Assembly: GCA_013215905.1 (NCBI GenBank)
Contig: JABSQI010000125.1
Coordinates: 1 to 5,571, forward strand
Reading direction: 5' to 3'
Origin: Legionellales bacterium
GTDB lineage: Bacteria > Pseudomonadota > Gammaproteobacteria > PIVX01
DNA: 5,571 nucleotides
In this document: in pieces, positions 1-5,569 of the stretch
Layout: each line of letters opens with the position of its first letter
How positions within the stretch are numbered: the first letter of the stretch is position 1
Position numbers and translations under genes: made by a program
The notes under the pieces: generated by a model
Told to the model about the DNA's origin: nothing
The model's input: only the letters and a program-made list of their open reading frames with translations
The model's database searches: none

Positions 1-606
1 CTGTAAAATGATCTGCATTAATATCAACCTGCTCTAGTAAACCATCAATGGCACTATCATCACTAGTATCTTTATCTGTTAATACAGTAGAGTGAATTAT
101 ATGCTCATCATCAACAGCTATATGAAGCTTTCGCCAGATACGATTACCTTGTATTTTATGCTTTTCTTGATGCCATTCATCACGACCAAAACATTTTAAT
201 CCAGTTGAATCTATAGCAATAGAAACTATTCTTTCATTTGGTTTCTCACTCTTTTTATATCTTGGAGACTTAATATTAAGAGCAGATAATCTTTTACATA
301 AGCAACTATAATCAGGACATTTGATAGATAGTCCTTTTATTGCAAATATAGAATCGATAAATCCTTGAGTTTGTCTCAGTGCTAATTTATAAACTTGTCT
401 TATCTCATGGCATATGGTAATTGCAAAATCTGTAAATTTCATTGGAGTTCCTGTGCCATCGTAAACTCTTTCTGATACATACCAATTGTCTATAGCTTCT
501 TCAGTCATCCAAATTTCAAAGCTTGAGTATAGTCTGACCAATTACTAACTTTATGTTTTTGTTTAGGGACGTGCCATCCTTTTTTTTGTGCGTATTTATT
601 AGGCAT
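1..606 (-). pseudogene. IS5-family transposase, frameshifted and cut by the window edge
   Basis: The frame opens at ATG 606 with MPNKYAQKKGWHVPKQKHKV, followed by SNWSDYTQALK, the N-terminal pattern of IS903-type DDE transposases. It then hits TGA at 505-507. The adjacent frame picks up at about 512-523 with FEIWMTEEAIDNWYVSE and stays open to base 1. Recognisable parts there are IAIDSTGLK, with the first catalytic aspartate, then WRKLHIAVDDEH. The second aspartate and the glutamate would lie outside the window. IS903 relatives carry a short RGS-type segment between the AL and IW residues, which is missing here, so a small out-of-frame deletion is the likely cause. The product would be a 35-residue stub unless ribosomes shift frame. 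The family assignment is firm; loss of function is likely for this copy. Confidence 0.85.
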
Positions 607-681
607 ATATCATCTCACTAGTAATACTACAGATAGCCTATATTATAAACTTTAGTAATATTTTATGGGCGATATTGGGTA

Positions 682-705
682 TTTATTGAGCTAATCAACA
701 AAGCC
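682..705. repeat. IS terminal repeat, copy 1
   Basis: These 24 bases form the outer end of the IS5-family element and match 2520-2543 exactly. Within it TTTATTGA and TCAACAAA form an imperfect inverted repeat (one mismatch) around GCTAA, so the IS end itself is partly palindromic. It ends outward in AAAGCC, the complement of the IS903-type GGCTTT tip. Confidence 0.8.
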
Positions 706-764
706 CCATAGAACTATCCTAAAAAATTTGCAGCAAAACATTCAAATATGTCGATGAATATTCA

Positions 765-1295
765 TTAATTAATTTCATGAGTTAAGCTATTTTTACTAAA
801 TGAGAATGATATGGTTTGTATATTACTATTAGACCCATTAAATTCGTGGGATAGTATATGTATGTTGTCATCAGTATATTTTTTTATTAAGGGTTTTATT
901 GTGGATAAACTAATATTATCAAAATAATAATGCTTATAATATCCTATGATTTTATCTAAAAATTTATCAAAAGAATCTCTTTCAACACTATATCTGAATG
1001 TGGTAACATTTTTATGTGTTTCATTTAAATACTTTGTTTCATAAGGCTCAAGTCTCACCTCTGGAAGCATATTATGCTTACAAGGCTCTGCATAGTCATC
1101 ATATATTTTAGTCATATCAATATATTTATTGGGTGGCAACTCTTCATATAAGAGAACTTTTAAAAGTAAAGGAGTATTATTAATTAATGCCTTAACACTA
1201 TGGCTATATTCACACAATACAAATCCTAACAAGGATAATAAACACAAATTTAATATACGTTTATCAAAAATATAACCAATATTGAACCTGCTCAT
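765..1295 (-). CDS. Small exported protein, tandem paralogue A
   Basis: The family is not recognised. The frame extends to a GTG at 1307, but ATG 1295 is preferred because GAGG at 1302-1305 sits six bases before it; this gives 176 residues. Residues 14-28 are a hydrophobic signal core after basic residues, with likely cleavage after SHS (about residue 33). The predicted mature protein begins VKALINNTP and has a single cysteine, so no disulfide is expected. It shares blocks with the next gene upstream in transcription (1477-2001): VKxLINxTP at the mature start, an EPY motif mid-protein, IKxxIKKY, and a C-terminal TISFSF...LTHEIN resembling TITFKF...LVHEFS. The even spacing of these blocks supports tandem duplication followed by strong divergence. 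About 180 bases separate the two genes, so it may have its own promoter. The likely location is periplasmic or secreted; the function is unknown. Confidence 0.8.
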   Translation of the reverse strand: MSRFNIGYIFDKRILNLCLLSLLGFVLCEYSHSVKALINNTPLLLKVLLYEELPPNKYIDMTKIYDDYAEPCKHNMLPEVRLEPYETKYLNETHKNVTTFRYSVERDSFDKFLDKIIGYYKHYYFDNISLSTIKPLIKKYTDDNIHILSHEFNGSNSNIQTISFSFSKNSLTHEIN

Positions 1296-1301
1296 TATAT
1301 A

Positions 1302-1305
1302 CCTC
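1302..1305 (-). promoter_or_regulatory. Ribosome binding site GAGG that decides the start
   Basis: Minus-strand GAGG lies six bases before ATG 1295 and overlaps the upstream in-frame GTG at 1305-1307. The GTG has no comparable site, so the ATG is the better start of paralogue A. Confidence 0.6.
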
Positions 1306-1476
1306 ACTTAACTAATATTATTTAATGCTTTAAATTTAAACTCTTTTCTTAACTGTTTTTGTACTCTCTAACATTAACAGAACGTATAAAAATCTATTTT
1401 ATCTCGAAACCATTCTGACACTTAAAACCATATTACTATCTATTTGAAATTAATAAATTTACAAACATATTCCAAC

Positions 1477-2001
1477 CTAACTGAATTCATGTACCAAATG
1501 ATTACCATCAAACTTAAAAGTAATAGTTTCCAGATTATGTGTTTCTCGTAAACTTATAGTTTTTAAAACCTCTATGTTACTTGACTGCAGTTTAAACTTC
1601 TCACCTATAGGATTATATATATCGTTATAATATTTTTTTATTACTGATTTTATTTCTTTAAAATTTAAATTCTTATTGATAGACTTGCGTATAAAATTGT
1701 CTACAAGCATATCAAGATAATAATCTACAATATAATATTCAATGTTATTTTTATAATTCTTATCTAATGTAATACTTCCATAAGGTTCGATTACAGCAGA
1801 TTTATCTACATCATATTCATTATCATATCCATACATTTCATTTATAAGATTAAATTCCTCTATAGATAACTTTTTATAACTAATAAATTCTATAGAAAAT
1901 GGAGTTTTATTTATCAATGTTTTAACACCGTAAGCATAATCATAAAATACGAATGAGAATAAAGCTATTAAGCAAAATTTCGTAACATTTACTATGTTCA
2001 T
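1477..2001 (-). CDS. Small exported protein, tandem paralogue B
   Basis: The family is not recognised. Two consecutive ATG codons (2004 and 2001) follow AAGGGG at 2007-2012. The second has the better spacing (five bases) and gives 174 residues; using the first adds one Met. A hydrophobic stretch (CLIALFSFVFY, residues 10-20) and a probable cleavage after AYG (residue 25) make a Sec signal peptide. The mature part starts VKTLINKTP and is rich in Asn, Lys, Tyr and Ile without cysteine. It shares with paralogue A the mature start, the EPY motif, the IKxVIKKY block and the TITFKF...HEFS end. The gene begins 45 bases after the stop of the 2050-2508 gene, with no convincing terminator between, so the two are probably co-transcribed. 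Periplasmic or extracellular location is predicted; no enzymatic motif is visible. Confidence 0.8.
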   Translation of the reverse strand: MNIVNVTKFCLIALFSFVFYDYAYGVKTLINKTPFSIEFISYKKLSIEEFNLINEMYGYDNEYDVDKSAVIEPYGSITLDKNYKNNIEYYIVDYYLDMLVDNFIRKSINKNLNFKEIKSVIKKYYNDIYNPIGEKFKLQSSNIEVLKTISLRETHNLETITFKFDGNHLVHEFS

Positions 2002-2006
2002 CATGT

Positions 2007-2012
2007 CCCCTT
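2007..2012 (-). promoter_or_regulatory. Ribosome binding site of paralogue B
   Basis: Minus-strand AAGGGG lies two bases before ATG 2004 and five before ATG 2001, which favours the second ATG as the start. Confidence 0.6.
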
Positions 2013-2049
2013 CAAATCAATTCATATTTTTGCTTAATAACTTTGTGTG

Positions 2050-2508
2050 TTATTGCGATCTTTGTACATGCTCCTTTGATAACAGGAATTTTCTGTATGA
2101 TACACCTTGATTATATAACCGAAAAGAGATACTTAAATTTTCCTCTGCATTGTTACTAATGCTTATAGATATTTTGTTCCCTAAAGCCTTTAGCTTAGGA
2201 ACATCTCCATATTTAAAATTATCTTTTTTATGTTCCACAATAAGGATATTCTCTGTATTGCCGTTATGATCTGCAACTGTAAAATTGTAATCGACACCTT
2301 TCTCAAAATTATATAACACAACGGTATCCCAAAAATTTCGTTCCAAATATTGTGAAACATCTGAGTACGCATTATCTCTATTCTTATTTCTTTCATTGTG
2401 CCAAGTATTGTTAGTCACATCAAAATATTTTACTGTCGCCCAGGAACTTAAAATATAAAAAAATGATAGTATTAGAACAATTGTTCTCTTAGTATTAAAT
2501 TTCTTCAT
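2050..2508 (-). CDS. Small exported protein of unknown function
   Basis: The product has 152 residues and no recognised family. MKKFNTKR followed by a hydrophobic run (TIVLILSFFYILSS) and SWA at residues 22-24 is a typical Sec signal peptide, cleaving before TVKYFDVTNNT. The mature protein has no cysteine and ends with an alternating stretch (KISISISN then LSISFRLYNQG) suggesting beta-strands. It is shorter than its neighbours and I see no convincing alignment with the paralogue pair apart from the general mature-start pattern. No Shine-Dalgarno sequence precedes ATG 2508: the 9 bases before it (2509-2517) run into the palindromic IS scar at 2515-2545. The signal peptide nevertheless begins properly, so the reading frame looks complete while its original leader may have been replaced. 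It lies 48 bases after the glycosyltransferase stop on the same strand. Confidence 0.75.
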   Translation of the reverse strand: MKKFNTKRTIVLILSFFYILSSWATVKYFDVTNNTWHNERNKNRDNAYSDVSQYLERNFWDTVVLYNFEKGVDYNFTVADHNGNTENILIVEHKKDNFKYGDVPKLKALGNKISISISNNAEENLSISFRLYNQGVSYRKFLLSKEHVQRSQ

Positions 2509-2514
2509 GCTAGT

Positions 2515-2545
2515 TCGGCTTTATTGAGCTAATCAACAAAGCCGA
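2515..2545. repeat. Palindromic IS-end scar (31 bases) between two genes
   Basis: Arms TCGGCTTTATTGA (2515-2527) and TCAACAAAGCCGA (2533-2545) pair with one mismatch around GCTAA. Bases 2520-2543 are identical to the end of the IS at 682-705. The GGC at 2517-2519 completes a 27-base unit (2517-2543) that reads like two IS ends joined almost directly, as expected from an internal deletion or an imprecise excision. As RNA it would form a strong hairpin between the glycosyltransferase and the next gene, but no T-run follows on either strand, so a classical intrinsic terminator is not supported. Confidence 0.7.
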
Positions 2546-2556
2546 GTTAAGCTAAG

Positions 2557-3498
2557 TCAAAGCTTGTTGTTAATTTCTTCGCTCACAACATACAAGGGTC
2601 TTCTTTTTACTTCAGCAAAAATATTACCTACATATATCCCTAGGATACCTAAAAAAGCAATTATGATCCCTCCTAAGAAGAAGAGACTTACTATCAAACT
2701 TGTGTGTCCTGTAACTGCTGTATTGAATATCCAATATTCTAGCAGGAATTTAATACCCAATCCCATGGAGATACAGGTTATAAAAAAACCAAGATAAATA
2801 AACAATGTTAAAGGTTTGTTTGAAAAACTAACTATATTATGCAGGCCAAGCCTGAGAGATCTAAAAAAATTGTATGAACTTGAACCAGCGTAACGCTTTT
2901 TATGGATTATATCAATTTTTGCGTTTTTAAAACCTAGCCAATTTAACAATATAGGATAACAACGGTGTATCTCAGAGAATTTTTTTATTTCTTTTACTAC
3001 TTTTTTGCTAACAATGGAATATGTACCTATTTTCTCGTCCATCTCGATATCTGCTAGTTTATTAAATACAAATTTAAATAATTTAGCTGTTAACTTTTTA
3101 AAAGTACTAAATTTTTTATTAATGCGCCTAGCGAAAACAATGTCATAACCTTCTTTTGCTTTAGCGTATAAATTCTTGATTTCGTCTGGGTGATCTTGTA
3201 AATCGCAGTCTATTACCACTACATAATCACCATTAGCGTAGTTAATACCACAAGATATAGCTACATGCTGTCCAAAATTGCGTGATAAATTAATACCTAT
3301 TAATTTATCATCAGTATCAGCAAGCTGTTGAATTCTTTCCCATGAATTATCGATTGAGCCATCATTCACCATTATAATCTCATATTTGTCAGAGATTTCT
3401 CTCAAGTTATATGTTAAAGATGAATATAACTCATCTAAACACTCTATTGCTTGGTATACAGGTGTAACAACTGTGATATCTATTTTTTTTGTAGACAC
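2557..3498 (-). CDS. GtrB/ArnC-like family-2 polyprenyl-phosphate glycosyltransferase
   Basis: The product has 313 residues, usual for this family. Members transfer a sugar from a nucleotide donor to undecaprenyl phosphate on the cytoplasmic face of the inner membrane; the loaded lipid then serves surface-glycan or lipid A decoration in the periplasm. An N-terminal GT-A domain shows VTPVYQ (11-16), NDGSIDNS (45-52), LSRNFGQHVA (71-80) and the metal-binding DCD inside DCDLQDHP (97-104). KRYAGSSSY (201-209) corresponds to the conserved R-x-x-G-x-S-K-Y region. Two membrane segments follow (about 231-253 and 266-293), then the IYVGNIFAEVKRRPLYVV tail typical of GtrB/ArnC proteins. The start is GTG at 3496-3498: the frame is closed upstream by TGA with no ATG between, and GGGG lies eight bases before. 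Francisella lipid A enzymes such as FlmF1 and FlmF2 belong to this family, but the sugar cannot be told from sequence, so no symbol is given. No GtrA flippase or acceptor transferase is visible nearby. Confidence 0.92.
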   Translation of the reverse strand: MSTKKIDITVVTPVYQAIECLDELYSSLTYNLREISDKYEIIMVNDGSIDNSWERIQQLADTDDKLIGINLSRNFGQHVAISCGINYANGDYVVVIDCDLQDHPDEIKNLYAKAKEGYDIVFARRINKKFSTFKKLTAKLFKFVFNKLADIEMDEKIGTYSIVSKKVVKEIKKFSEIHRCYPILLNWLGFKNAKIDIIHKKRYAGSSSYNFFRSLRLGLHNIVSFSNKPLTLFIYLGFFITCISMGLGIKFLLEYWIFNTAVTGHTSLIVSLFFLGGIIIAFLGILGIYVGNIFAEVKRRPLYVVSEEINNKL

Positions 3499-3558
3499 GC
3501 AACTTGCCCCATTAATGAATCAATATTATTCTCTTAAAGATAATTATATTAAAACCAT

Positions 3559-3564
3559 ATTATA
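3559..3564 (-). promoter_or_regulatory. Candidate -10 box for the glycosyltransferase operon
   Basis: A perfect TATAAT on the minus strand lies 60 bases before the GTG start. No good -35 box is found at the right distance, and the surroundings are so AT-rich that chance matches are common. An inverted repeat GGTAA/TTACC (3573-3587) lies just upstream. Confidence 0.25.
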
Positions 3565-3739
3565 TATCATCGGGTAAGCTAATTACCATAGCAATTTAGG
3601 AATCTAGATTTTGACTAATAACTTAACATATTAGTAGTTTAAATAGTAATTTTGTTGGACAAATCAAATAATAATTATATTGAAAATATATAACATAGAA
3701 TGATTTTGCTTTTAGATATGAGTTTTATTCTATATTTAT

Positions 3740-3853
3740 CTAGGAACTTGAAGGTAGCCACTGATATTTTTGTACACGGATTGATTCGCTGTTAATTACA
3801 CTAAAAATTATATTCGCGATAACTAAATAAAAAAGATTTTTGTTATTGAGTAA
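3740..3853 (-). pseudogene. Possible remnant of an exported-protein gene (signal peptide only)
   Basis: A 37-codon open stretch on the minus strand reads NNKNLFYLVIANIIFSVINS, then ESIRVQKYQWLPSSS and a TAG. A polar, lysine-containing start, a hydrophobic core and a small-residue exit resemble the signal peptides of the small exported proteins nearby. There is no ATG, GTG or TTG in the frame, and the 5' part coincides with the hairpin at 3836-3867. It could be the decayed head of another small secreted gene, or chance in AT-rich DNA where Leu, Ile, Phe and Asn codons are common. Confidence 0.25.
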
Positions 3854-3867
3854 TTAATAACAAAAAT
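3829..3867 (-). terminator. Hairpin plus T6 beyond the IS91-type fossil
   Basis: Arms 3836-3847 and 3856-3867 pair perfectly over 12 bases (one GC pair only) around an 8-base loop. On the minus strand the stem is followed by C and six T (3829-3834); on the plus strand no T-run follows. It lies 45 bases past the end of the transposase remnant, fitting a terminator for it or a structure of the element end. The AT-rich stem makes efficient termination doubtful. Confidence 0.4.
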
Positions 3868-3911
3868 TGCTAAAATCCTGTATTTCAGACGTACTTATCC
3901 CTTAACAATAA

Positions 3912-4590
3912 TTAAATTTTTTTGAGCAGAGCTAATTCTCTATTGAAATTCAATAATTTTTTGGTGTTAGTGATCCTAAACTGTATTGAAGAAATAAGCA
4001 TTATGCTGTTACATAATGTGCATTTTAACGGATTGATATTAAAAATTTCTTCCATCAATGAATCATATGAAGTTGGAGGAGTTTGTTTTTATACTTTTTG
4101 ATCAAGCAATGATAGTACTTCAGGCAACGATTTTCCTCTTTTTCTATTAGAAAGAAACCCGTAATATCTGATGATTCGAAAATTTACATCTGGAATATGG
4201 AATATAAATTTGGCATGAATTCTTCATCGGAAAGAATTTTTTATTTAAAGTTTTTGATTTATGGCCAAGATATTTAAAAATAACATTTTTCCCATCGTAG
4301 TGTACAAGTCGTTAGTTAGTAATAGTAGTCCTTTTAACATACCTGGTAAAGTACTCAATATTTTGTTTAGGACTATTAGCGGTTTTGGCACAATGTACAT
4401 GACAATATTTCAGATATTGTTGGTTTAGAAAATCATTGAAAGTAAATGTATGATTGAGGACTTCTTGAATTTTTTCAGGGATAACTAATTCATCAGAATA
4501 ATATGCGTCTCTAAACAAACTAACTATTTTATATTTCCATTATTAGATAAACCTTTCAGAAAAACAGATAAATGTATGTGTGTTGCAATA
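3912..4590 (-). pseudogene. Decayed IS91-family (HUH, Y2) transposase, C-terminal half
   Basis: No single frame is open, but consecutive minus-strand frames spell an IS91-type transposase in order. First comes ATHIHLSVFLKGLSNNG, with the HIH (HUH) metal motif at 4572-4580. After a frameshift near 4530-4545 comes FRDAYYSDELVIP and on to IEYFTRYVKR, whose YxxxY (4339-4353) matches the catalytic tyrosine pair. A TAA at 4312-4314 interrupts, then RLVHYDGKNVIFKYLGHKSK continues in frame. Two more shifts between about 4190 and 4235 lead to HIPDVNFRIIRYYGFLSNRK and SLPEVLSLLDQK. A TAA at 4089-4091 follows, then NPLKCTLCNSIM with a CxxC pair (4011-4022), ending LALLKKI at 3912. The N-terminal zinc-finger region was not found upstream. 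This was a rolling-circle transposase; it is now certainly non-functional. Confidence 0.85.
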
Positions 4591-4887
4591 TAGTAATTAT
4601 TAAAGCATAAAGAGGTATAATTATTCTCTGTTAGAACAATAAATATATTATATGACAACAAATATGCCTATTATTGTGCCACTGAAGATGGATTAGTCAA
4701 CAAGTTGCCACGCAGTGGCCTGTCTTGCCTATGGATTAAATAGGATAAAAATATTATTTGAATTGTATTAATAACATAATTTGTATAACTATAGTTCTAT
4801 ATCTACCAAAATCATAATCTATAGGACAACCTAAACAAAATTGATCAATTGAGTGATTTAAGTAAACAAAGATTGACTGAAAAAATA

Positions 4888-4945
4888 TCTTTGGGTAGAA
4901 TCAGTGTTCAATAAAAACACCTTTGAGTAAATTTAGTATTCAATA
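4888..4945 (+). repeat. Imperfect direct repeat, 32-base period, upstream of a secreted-protein gene
   Basis: Bases 4888-4913 (TCTTTGGGTAGAATCAG, then TGTTCAATA) and 4920-4945 (CCTTTGAGTAAATTTAG, then TATTCAATA) agree at 20 of 26 positions with a period of 32 bases, about three helical turns. The pair ends 29 bases before the start codon at 4975, where regulator sites would be expected; a local duplication is the alternative. Confidence 0.5.
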
Positions 4946-4952
4946 GTGTATC
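4923..4952 (+). promoter_or_regulatory. Candidate promoter for the plus-strand gene
   Basis: TTGAGT (4923-4928) and TGTATC (4947-4952) are 18 bases apart and resemble -35 and -10 boxes. The resulting short leader would begin just before the ribosome binding site. The -35 element lies in the second copy of the direct repeat. The match is weak in AT-rich DNA. Confidence 0.3.
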
Positions 4953-4962
4953 TTTTAATATT

Positions 4963-4966
4963 GGAG
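4963..4966 (+). promoter_or_regulatory. Ribosome binding site GGAG
   Basis: GGAG lies eight bases before ATG 4975, well placed, and fixes the start of the plus-strand secreted-protein gene. Confidence 0.7.
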
Positions 4967-4974
4967 TTTATAAA

Positions 4975-5457
4975 ATGAATAAATCACAGGTAAGATCCTT
5001 TTTTTTATTTATATATTTAGTTTTAATTTGCTGCGGGGTACAAGCACTTTATGTAGATTTAACCATAGAAAATGAAACAGATAGTGATTTAGAATTTACC
5101 ATTTGGGGACGAACCTCAATGACTACTCTTGGTTATGAGAAAGATACAAGCCTTAAAGTTAATGCAAAATCTTTAATCAAAACAAAATATTTTGTTCCTT
5201 CTGATACTATAAAAGATGACAATATACATAGTGATTTGATATTTATCGATTTCAAGTATCAGCCTAATAAGGAAAAATTGGATATAGTTAGAGAGACAAT
5301 AAAAGAAAGTACATTATTCAATAACGATATAGCAAATGTCATATGTGGAATGCTATACACCAAAGGAACATTTATAGATCAAACATTAACAAATAAATTT
5401 AATAACCCAAAAAGCAAATATTATATGCCTAAGAAAGATGTTTATTATAAGCAATAA
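4975..5457 (+). CDS. Small exported protein of unknown function
   Basis: The product has 160 residues and no recognised family. A Sec signal peptide is clear: basic residues at 3-7, a hydrophobic core (FFLFIYLVLIC, 9-19) and a VQA cleavage site at 22-24. The CC at 19-20 is not in a proper lipobox, so a lipoprotein is not proposed. The mature protein opens LYVDLTIENETDSDLEFTIWG, the same strand-Asn-x-Thr-strand layout as VKxLINxTP in the two minus-strand paralogues. It later has LKVNAKSLIKTKYF, where the others have the EPY block. The C-terminal half differs and one cysteine remains (VICGM). It is therefore a possible distant relative rather than a clear paralogue. It is the only plus-strand gene here, has a good ribosome binding site and stands alone. 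Periplasmic or secreted location is predicted. Confidence 0.8.
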   Translation: MNKSQVRSFFLFIYLVLICCGVQALYVDLTIENETDSDLEFTIWGRTSMTTLGYEKDTSLKVNAKSLIKTKYFVPSDTIKDDNIHSDLIFIDFKYQPNKEKLDIVRETIKESTLFNNDIANVICGMLYTKGTFIDQTLTNKFNNPKSKYYMPKKDVYYKQ

Positions 5458-5493
5458 TTATAAAATGGTTTCAGACATATTAAATATATTGGA

Positions 5494-5526
5494 CCCTGAT
5501 GCACGATAATGCGTAGGGCAATTTTT
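5494..5526 (+). terminator. Probable terminator of the plus-strand gene
   Basis: CCCTGATGC and GCGTAGGG pair with a small bulge around ACGATAAT, and five T (5522-5526) follow shortly after. It is one of the few GC-rich spots in the window and lies 36 bases past the stop codon. A dispersed REP-like intergenic repeat is an alternative. Confidence 0.4.
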
Positions 5527-5534
5527 ATCCAACA

Positions 5535-5569
5535 CCCCAATGGAGATCTTATGATCCCCGATGGAGATC
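5535..5569. repeat. Tandem direct repeat with 21-base period at the window edge
   Basis: CCCCAATGGAGATC (5535-5548) recurs as CCCCGATGGAGATC (5556-5569), 13 of 14 identical, 21 bases apart. The array may continue past 5571. A period of 21 keeps a frame open: the plus strand from ATG 5509 reads MRRAIFIQHPNGDLMIPDGD. The minus strand is also open from the edge to TAA at 5458-5460. Neither frame can be judged from this fragment. Confidence 0.5.

Larger units (their letters stand above)
1..705 (-). mobile_element. IS5-family (IS903 group) insertion sequence, partial
   Basis: This is the transposase-start end of an IS element; the other end lies left of the window. The outer boundary is placed at 705 because reading inwards on the minus strand the sequence begins GGCTTTGTTGA, the start I recall for IS903-group terminal inverted repeats. 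A transposase reading frame starts 99 bases inside that end. The same 24-base terminal stretch recurs at 2520-2543. The target duplication cannot be checked because the left end is missing. The end sits 59 bases beyond the stop of the neighbouring secreted-protein gene, so that gene is not interrupted. Confidence 0.85.
3499..3911. other. AT-rich intergenic region without an intact gene
   Basis: This 413-base stretch separates the glycosyltransferase start from the end of the IS91-type fossil. It contains the candidate promoter, a startless open frame (3740-3853) and a hairpin with T6 (3829-3867). A 31-codon plus-strand frame (3700-3795) has no ribosome binding site and lies opposite the minus-strand open stretch, so it is not called. 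Nothing else in it is supported. Confidence 0.6.
4591..4974. other. Intergenic region with decayed open stretches
   Basis: No intact gene is seen. Two startless stretches stand out. The plus strand at 4621-4743 reads YDNKYAYYCATEDGLVNKLP and ends with TAG; it is locally less AT-rich and holds a GCCAC/GTGGC inverted repeat (4707-4719). The minus strand at about 4754-4905 reads DQFCLGCPIDYDFGRYRTIV near its middle. Neither has a start codon with a ribosome binding site, and neither resembles a family I know. They may be fossils. A perfect 12-base palindrome AATTGATCAATT lies at 4839-4850. The right part carries the direct repeat, promoter candidate and ribosome binding site of the next gene. 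Confidence 0.45.

Noticed and set aside
754..765. Perfect 12-base palindrome ATGAATATTCAT at the end of paralogue A as a terminator
   Set aside because: It has no loop or strong stem and no directly following T-run, so an intrinsic terminator is not supported.
2190..2396. 68-codon minus-strand frame
   Set aside because: It lies wholly inside the 2050-2508 gene in another frame, with no ribosome binding site or signal peptide; the longer frame has a clear signal peptide.
2474..2487. Perfect 14-base palindrome AGAACAATTGTTCT
   Set aside because: It lies within the signal-peptide codons of the 2050-2508 gene; no other operator features accompany it, and chance is plausible in AT-rich DNA.
2564..2797. 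77-codon plus-strand frame
   Set aside because: It is antisense to the conserved C-terminal membrane part of the glycosyltransferase.
3386..3577. 63-codon plus-strand frame
   Set aside because: It overlaps the conserved N-terminus of the glycosyltransferase on the opposite strand and shows no protein-family features.
3700..3795. 31-codon plus-strand ATG frame
   Set aside because: It has no ribosome binding site, is very short and lies opposite a minus-strand open stretch.
4312..4518. 68-codon frame as a stand-alone small gene
   Set aside because: Its sequence matches the middle of an IS91-type transposase, including YxxxY, and the homology continues past both ends in other frames, so it is a fragment of the pseudogene.
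4975..5046. Lipoprotein signal in the 4975-5457 product
   Set aside because: The cysteines after VLI are not preceded by a lipobox with a small residue at -1; VQA is a better signal peptidase I site.
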